Source: Larix sibirica
Lineage: Eukaryota > Streptophyta > Pinopsida > Pinales > Pinaceae
Assembly: GCA_004151065.3 (NCBI GenBank)
Contig: NWUY0300008948.1
Span: 19,370 to 44,204, forward strand
Length of the DNA: 24,835 bases
Direction of reading: 5' to 3'
Of the stretch, positions 20,330 to 24,835 are shown one piece after another (within the stretch, counting starts at the first letter, position 1; the number at the start of each line of letters is the position of its first letter). The position numbers were made by a program, and so were the translations under genes. The notes beneath the pieces were generated by a model. It made no database searches, was not told where the DNA came from, and was given only the letters and a program-made list of their open reading frames with translations.

Positions 20330-20892
20330 CCTTTATAGGGTTCTTTTGGGGGATCCTTCTTCTTTTAGGGTCGACCTATTTCCAAGGATCCACAAGGGGG
20401 TGTTTACCCCTTCATTCCCCTCTATTTATTTACAAGGTGGGAACATACCTTATATTCAATGTCTTCAAGTCCAACCAACCCCTCCCTTTGTCAAGGGCAT
20501 GGTTATGTTTCCTCCTCATAATTGCAAGGAATCCTCATTTGCCCGCAAAGTGGTCCCATTGTGTGGTTTCTTCATATTTCTTTGGTTTTCTTTCCTTATG
20601 CAAGTGGGGTCTTCATTTAAACATCATGGTTAGGATATATCCTTACTATTTCATGGTGTCCATATTCTCCTCAAGGTGGTCCTATTGTGTGGTTTCTTCA
20701 TATTTCTTTGGTTTGCTTTCCTCCTCAAGTGGGTAAGTGGGGTGCACATCATTATCTTCATTTTTCCATAATCATTATCTGCAATCTTCTTTGACATCAA
20801 TGACAATAATATAATCAACAATATTCATCTTCATCTTGGAGATCAATAGTATCCCCTTGTATTTGACATCAATGACAACAATATTCCCAACA

Positions 20893-22790
20893 TGATGTTC
20901 TGGAGGCAAGAGTGGAAGGGATTTACCCTTTCCCACTCTAAGGGTTGGATGAAGGCTTCAAATACCTTGGAATTTCAATAAAAGCTAAAAATTATGGAAA
21001 GGAAGATTAGTGGTGATTGTTGTCAAGAACTAAATAGAGGTTTGTGTTTTGATGCAATAGGTGGCTCTCCATAGGTATTAGGTTAGTTTTAATTAAATCT
21101 ATGTTAGAAACAGTCCCTATTTTTTGACATACTCTTACTAATATTCCTAAGGGGATTCTCGCAAAAAGCATAAAGTGTTGCTTCAATTATTTATGGAAGG
21201 GTAGTAGTGTGTTTTTGGGATCCCATTTAGACAAATGGAAACTAATTATAACCCCTAAGGAACAAGGGGGCTAGTACCTAAAATATATCCACTTATTTGG
21301 GTGTTCTCTTGCTACGAAGTCTCTTTGGCAATTGATAACTAAAGATATATTGTGGAGAAGGATATCATTTAGAAATACATCTCTATAAATTCCTTTCTTT
21401 ATTGAATTTGGATGGAAAGAAAGAGTGTGAACAATGTCTCAAATCAATGGAAAGCTTTATCTTGAGAGATTTTTCAATGATTAATGGTCATTATTTGGCT
21501 TGGAAAGTTGGAAATGGGTCTTAGGTCAAGATTGGCACTGATGAAATTATTGACTTCGAGCAAGATATTTTCCTTCCTGATGCTCTTGTCAATTATCTCC
21601 AAGAGATGGGAATATTTAATCTTAACATCATCGTGTGGCCCCAAGACACTACCTTTTGGTATCAAGGATGGATCTCCTCTCAGGATTTAGGTATGGAATC
21701 CCAATTGGGGCAGTTCTAGGAGAATTTTTTCTTGAGTTAAGGAAATCCCACAATCATCTTAAAGATACTCCAAATGAACTACGTTGGGCTATGACAAAGA
21801 AAGAGGGGATTACACAGCTAAATTAGGCCATCTATCTCTACAACCATATGATGTTGTTTAGGCTTCTTGGTGGTGTTCTAAGCTATGGCAGTTGAGAGTT
21901 CCAACTAAGTGCACTTTATTCATGTGGTTGACCTTTAAGAATAGAGGCTTGACTTGGGAAGCTCTTTGTTCAAATATCAAAATGAGACTACGTCTCATCT
22001 TTTTATGGATTTTTCTTTCTTAATGCAAGTCTAGAAAGAGGTTGCAGATAACCTCGGTCTCACAAATTTGTGGCTGAAAATGTCTGTGGACGAGAATTTT
22101 AAGGAATGGTTTATAAGAAGGGATATTAAAAAAAAATAGGCTCTCCCATACTTAGTAATATAGGGGTTTTGGATTTCTTGAAACTCTTGTATATTTGAAG
22201 ATAAACAAATCCCTCCATTTCATGTCTCGACTTAGGTTCCTTCTCTACTTAATTTTTTCCATGCCTTTGACATTGTTAAATTCCCAAGGTTTATGGGAGA
22301 TATTTCCATTAACAAATCATTTTCCTTGTGTTTCTTTGATGGGGCTTACAAAGGCCCTATTTGGATGGATTAATATTTTCTATTTTGTGCTCTACTTTTC
22401 TAAGTCCCACTATTTTGTAGCTGAGAATAATTTGGGAATAGGAATAACTAACAATGGTGGGTTCAAGGCTCTGTTGTTCCTCATGAAATCTTCTTTGAAT
22501 AAATTCATCCATCACCTTAGGGTATTTGGGGATTATATGATCGTTACCAATGGATGAAGGATCATAAAAAAATTCAAAGTACGGGTCCCCATTCCTTGGT
22601 CTCACATCTAAGATATATTTCTAATCAGTTTCAAGTGATATTCTTAACTCGTGTTTACTGGGAGTATAACATGCAAGTTGATTCCCTCTCCAAAGAGGGA
22701 CTTCATATGCTTGAAAATTATATTAGTGAAGAGGAATTCCAAAGTGGGCCCTTAGTCTCATCTAGGACTATCGATATATTTTTATTTTAA
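20893..22790 (+). pseudogene. LINE ORF2 C-terminus: zf-RVT and RNase H relic
   Basis: After the RT thumb come N-R-W-L-S-I-G-x-R-L-V-L-I-K-S, L-T-N-I-P-K-G-I, F-N-Y-L-W-K-G-S and P-K-E-Q-G-G (21050-21270). Near 21818-21990 a zf-RVT-like segment has L-W-Q-L-R-V-P-T-K and W-L-T-F-K-N-R-G-L-T-W. The C-terminal RNase H gives F-F-D-G-A (Asp at 22338-22340), N-N-G-G-F-K-A-L where the second Gly replaces the expected catalytic Glu (22459-22461), F-G-D-Y-M-I-V (22525-22545) and E-Y-N-M-Q-V-D-S-L-S-K-E-G (Asp 22680-22682). Such RNase H tails are known from some plant L1 lineages. Stops and frameshifts are frequent, so it is inactive. Confidence 0.85.
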
Positions 22791-22900
22791 GTTTGTTTGG
22801 GTGTGTTATCTTTTGTACTTCTCTTAGTATTATGAACTATTTTTTATTTTATGAGACAATTTTCTCTTTGCTTTCAATTTTGTCACTTGCTAGATAGTTT
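20893..22900 (+). mobile_element. L1-type LINE, 3' part
   Basis: This is the distal portion of a LINE of the same family and strand as 4809-9067. It begins exactly at the outer edge of LTR3 with TGATGTTCTGG, a sequence also present at 8925 in the first part. About 140 bp are thus shared (24 substitutions and one indel by eye, roughly 83% identity). It runs through the ORF2 C-terminus and ends in T-rich, non-coding sequence near 22800-22900. I do not see a clear poly(A) tail or target-site duplication. Whether it is the same insertion as the first part or a second copy is discussed in the findings. Confidence 0.82.
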
Positions 22901-22904
22901 TTTA

Positions 22905-23093
22905 TTCGGCTAGAAGGTTATCGTTTTATAAGTATATAATACATATACATAACACACATACATGGAAAATATCTTACATATACTACATACACACAAATTT
23001 ATCATACATTTTAAAGCTATTTTAAAAACCAAATAAGATATTCTTCCTCTACCAATATATTTTAAAAAACAAATAAGATAAGGTAAAAGTGTA
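22905..23093. repeat. AT/AC-rich spacer with 22-bp direct repeat
   Basis: The spacer is rich in ATACATA and ACACATAC words. ATTTTAAAAACCAAATAAGATA at 23019-23040 recurs with one mismatch at 23059-23080. It separates the end of one LINE from the RT of another. The direct repeat could be slippage, or a trace of a target duplication; I cannot tell. Confidence 0.7.
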
Positions 23094-23980
23094 GCAGATC
23101 CTGTCACTCATTCGAAATTGTTAGGGGTCATCAAAGGCTTCGCAAAAGATAAGAGTCCAGACCTGGATGGTTGGACGGTAGATTTTTTCCTGTAATTTTT
23201 GGACTTAATGGGACCTAATTTACTTGAGGTGGTTGAAGAGTTTCGGAAAACTGGCTTGGTCAGTGGATCCACAAATGCAACTTTCCTTACTCTCATACCA
23301 AATACTTATAATCCTCAAGCTTTCAGTGACTTCCGACCTATATCTCTGTGTAACCTTATTTATAAAGTCATCTAAAAAATTATTGCAGGTAGACTCAAAC
23401 CTTTTCTTTCAAAATTTGTTTCAAAGGAGCAGTTCAGTTTCTTGGCGGATCGTCATATTTGGGATGCTATTGGGATAGCTTGGGAGGGCCTTCACTCATC
23501 CAAGTCAAAAAAAATGAAGATGGTGGTCTTGAAATTAGATCTTGCAAAAGCCTACAATCGAGTGGATTGGAGCTTTTTAAGACTAGTTCTCCTACAGATT
23601 GGTCTGGCTACTAAAGCGGTTCGGTACTGGATCATGGGATGTATATCATTTGTTGCCTATTAGATCCTGGTTAATGGATTTTCTACCCAATTTTTCAACA
23701 ATTCATGGGGAATATGACAGCGTTGTCCCTTGTCGCCATGGTTTTTCATTCTGATCATCGAAGGACTGAGTTTACTACTAAAAACAAAGATGGGATCCAG
23801 TGAGTTATTGGGACTAAAAATTACATATATTATCTGGATAACCTACCTACTCTTTGTGGAAGACGTCCTTGTCACATTCCCCAACCTCTGTGATGGCCTT
23901 CAGGGGATATGGGAGACCCTCTGGTGCATCTCTTTTTTTGTCCAAATTCATTCATTTTCATACACAACCGCAATGTGCTC
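23094..23980 (+). pseudogene. Second L1-type LINE RT fragment
   Basis: A separate LINE copy, less decayed than the first, contains only the RT. In sequence order it shows F-A-K-D-K-S-P-D-L-D-G-W (near 23145), F-L-T-L-I-P-N, F-R-P-I-S-L-C-N-L-I-Y-K-V-I (near 23335), F-V-S-K-E-Q-F-S-F-L, E-G-L-H-S-S-K, V-V-L-K-L-D-L-A-K-A-Y-N-R-V-D-W (23523-23570), I-L-V-N-G-F, Q-R-C-P-L-S-P and L-L-F-V-E-D-V-L. The F-x-D-D box (23853-23864) has its first Asp replaced by Glu. Endonuclease and ORF1 are absent upstream, so it is 5' truncated. Homology fades after about 23970, where the TGCGGA-rich segment begins. Sequence differs clearly from the RT at 7587-9067, so it is another subfamily. Confidence 0.88.
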
Positions 23981-24038
23981 AGATCCAAAATCCAAAATGC
24001 TCTCCAATACGCAACCCACAGTCAGATTCGGAAGCTGA

Positions 24039-24434
24039 ATTGTTAAATACGCCCTTCCGCAGAAATCCCTGTTCCGACTTCCACAATCTGCATTGCTGAA
24101 CTCGAAAAGGAGGAAGCCCAATTCATAGCTCCATAAATATCCGACTTCCGCAATCTGCAATCCGCATTGCGGATCTCAGAAGTGTGGAACACCAGTTTGT
24201 TAACCCGGGAGAAACCATCCTCCGCATTCCGCATTACAGATGCGAGAATGCGGAAATCCTAAATCCCCATTTCGAGAAAAGTTACCTCCCGCAATCCACA
24301 TTTCGTGTTATAGATGCAGAAATGTGGAAATCCAATACACTAGTCTTATGGAAGTTGGCCTTCTGACATCCGCAATATGGAATTCGCATTGCGGATGTGG
24401 AAAGGTCCTTGCAGATGCGGAAAGGCCAGGACCA
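24039..24434. repeat. Cluster of TGCGGA/TCCGCA words, inverted repeats
   Basis: Across about 400 bp, words such as TCCGCA, TGCGGA, CTTCCGCA and ATGCGGAAA recur in both orientations at irregular spacing. Perfect inverted repeats include ATCCGCA-T-TGCGGAT near 24160-24176 and CATCCGCAAT (24367-24376) with ATTGCGGATG (24388-24397) around an 11-base loop. The segment is visibly richer in CpG and GC than its neighbours. Open frames here run on both strands and are by-products of the repetition. Function unknown. Confidence 0.75.
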
Positions 24435-24435
24435 N
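24435..24435. other. Ambiguous base (N)
   Basis: One unresolved base lies just where the TGCGGA-rich cluster ends and LINE ORF1-like sequence starts, so the join may not be genuine. Confidence 0.95.
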
Positions 24436-24529
24436 CAAAGAAATTTATTCTAAGATTCTTTTTTGAAATATCAAGGAATATCATGAAGTGTAAGATTCAT
24501 CCTCTTATATTTGTGTGCACAATTGATGG

Positions 24530-24700
24530 TGTTTGTCAGTAGAAGGTTTACTACTAAAATATTCCAAATGCTTGTTTTACATGCCAGGCCCGAGGTCACC
24601 TAATTAAATATTTTCCTCTTTGAAAGTCATTCCCATCTGAGGGGGAAAGAGAGAGTAGTGGCTTAGCCTCTCGTTTAAATGATTTGGAATTTAGTGGAAC
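24530..24700 (+). pseudogene. LINE ORF1 CCHC knuckle relic (partial)
   Basis: The frame reading N-I-P-N-A-C-F-T-C-Q-A-R-G-H-L-I-K-Y-F-P corresponds to the C-terminal knuckle of plant LINE ORF1 (Y-x-N-x-P-x-x-C-x-x-C...G-H...C-P). Cys 1, Cys 2 and His are intact (24573-24599); the fourth Cys is Phe (TTT, 24612-24614). A stop follows two codons later. The DUF4283 body expected upstream is not seen, since the N and the TGCGGA cluster intervene. As it lies downstream of a LINE RT on the same strand, it must be part of yet another LINE copy that continues beyond the window. Confidence 0.6.
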
Positions 24701-24835
24701 CTATTGATCCAAGTTGATATTGGATCCCATCCACCTCTTTCATTGGCTCAATGTGGTTCTTTAGCTAGGGAAATTTGTTATAATTTTCTAATATTTTATA
24801 TGATTTTTTGGGTCCTAAACTTATGGGTTTTTTTT
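24701..24835. other. Unassigned window end
   Basis: The sequence becomes T-rich and no conserved block can be read. It may continue LINE ORF1, whose region after the knuckle is poorly conserved. Confidence 0.4.

Larger units (their letters stand above)
15432..20892 (-). mobile_element. Ty1/copia Gag-protease element, pol-less
   Basis: Read on the minus strand, the order is LTR3 (20892-19195), a 2-bp spacer, a tRNA-iMet-like PBS, gag (from 19128), protease and the start of the GAG-pre-integrase domain, purine-rich repeats, then LTR2 (16423-15432). The internal region is only about 2.8 kb. Integrase, RT and RNase H are wholly absent. The two bordering LTRs differ greatly in length (1698 against 992 bp) and composition, so they are not a normal pair. 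The 5-bp flanks (AGCAT left, TGATG right) are not a target-site duplication. It is either a chimera, a nested insertion, or a copy of a non-autonomous Gag-only family. Confidence 0.75.
19195..20892 (-). repeat. Copia-type LTR3 (5' LTR by position)
   Basis: On the minus strand it begins TGTTGGGAATATTGTTGTC at 20892 and ends CATAAATTCAACA at 19195, so it has the TG...CA ends with an inverted TGTTG/CAACA extension. It carries 59-bp repeats, an 11-12-mer array, a TATA box and a long section shared with LTR1 but absent from LTR2. The PBS and gag follow directly. Its outer end joins LINE sequence without any gap. Confidence 0.88.

Noticed and set aside
15427-20897. Target-site duplication around the copia structure
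   Set aside because: The flanks AGCAT and TGATG do not match; neither do TAATT (9063-9067) and TGATG for the LTR1-LTR3 pair.
22195-22557. 120-codon open frame as a separate gene
   Set aside because: It overlaps the LINE ORF2 C-terminus, and part of it is the RNase H reading itself, so it is a segment of that pseudogene.
24184-24542. Overlapping open frames on both strands at the window end
   Set aside because: They arise from the TGCGGA/TCCGCA repetition, cross an N, and have no domain signature.

Overview
This window looks like intergenic DNA from a large, repeat-rich plant nuclear genome. It is AT-rich, shows no intact host gene on either strand, and is filled with old, stop-riddled retrotransposons of classic plant types: Ty3/gypsy, Ty1/copia with a tRNA-iMet-like primer site, and L1-type LINEs with a plant-style ORF1 and a C-terminal RNase H. 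Heavy decay and nesting would fit a gymnosperm-sized genome, but that is inference; no marker gene fixes the species. Three N positions (455-456, 10793, 24435) mark unresolved bases or joins.

Layout. Bases 1-580 hold nothing identifiable. From about 586 to 1950 lies a forward-strand Ty3/gypsy gag-protease relic (gag core, CCHC knuckle, aspartic protease ending in an H-I-L-L-G-R-P block); no RT follows. A possible tRNA-derived B-box sits near 3278 and a nearly perfect 83-bp tandem duplication at 3683-3848. A long L1-type LINE starts near 4809-5072: ORF1 (DUF4283-like region and CCHC knuckle), then ORF2 endonuclease and reverse transcriptase, cut off at 9067 by a copia-type LTR (LTR1, 9068-10792). 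Bases 10794-15431 are mostly unassigned, with an inverted foreign LTR end, a possible second tRNA-like repeat and an orphan gag zinc knuckle at 14332. A minus-strand Ty1/copia structure spans 15432-20892: a short LTR2, purine-rich repeats, protease and gag with three zinc knuckles and a coiled coil, a primer binding site, and a long LTR3. Integrase, RT and RNase H are absent. Directly after LTR3 the LINE resumes (20893 to about 22900) with the end of ORF2, including a zf-RVT-like segment and RNase H. A second LINE RT copy lies at 23094-23980, followed by a cluster of TGCGGA/TCCGCA words and inverted repeats (24039-24434) and a LINE ORF1 zinc knuckle (24540 onward).

How parts relate. LTR1 and LTR3 are of one subfamily and near-equal length (about 1.7 kb); both abut the same LINE family with their outer ends, and the LINE reads through from ORF1 to RNase H if the roughly 11.8 kb between 9068 and 20892 is treated as an insertion. 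However, about 140 bp of LINE sequence occurs on both sides at about 83% identity, which ordinary target-site duplication does not explain. LTR2 is a different, shorter subfamily, so the apparent copia element is chimeric or nested. No functional protein is expected from any of these relics: every catalytic centre I could inspect has a substitution or stop.
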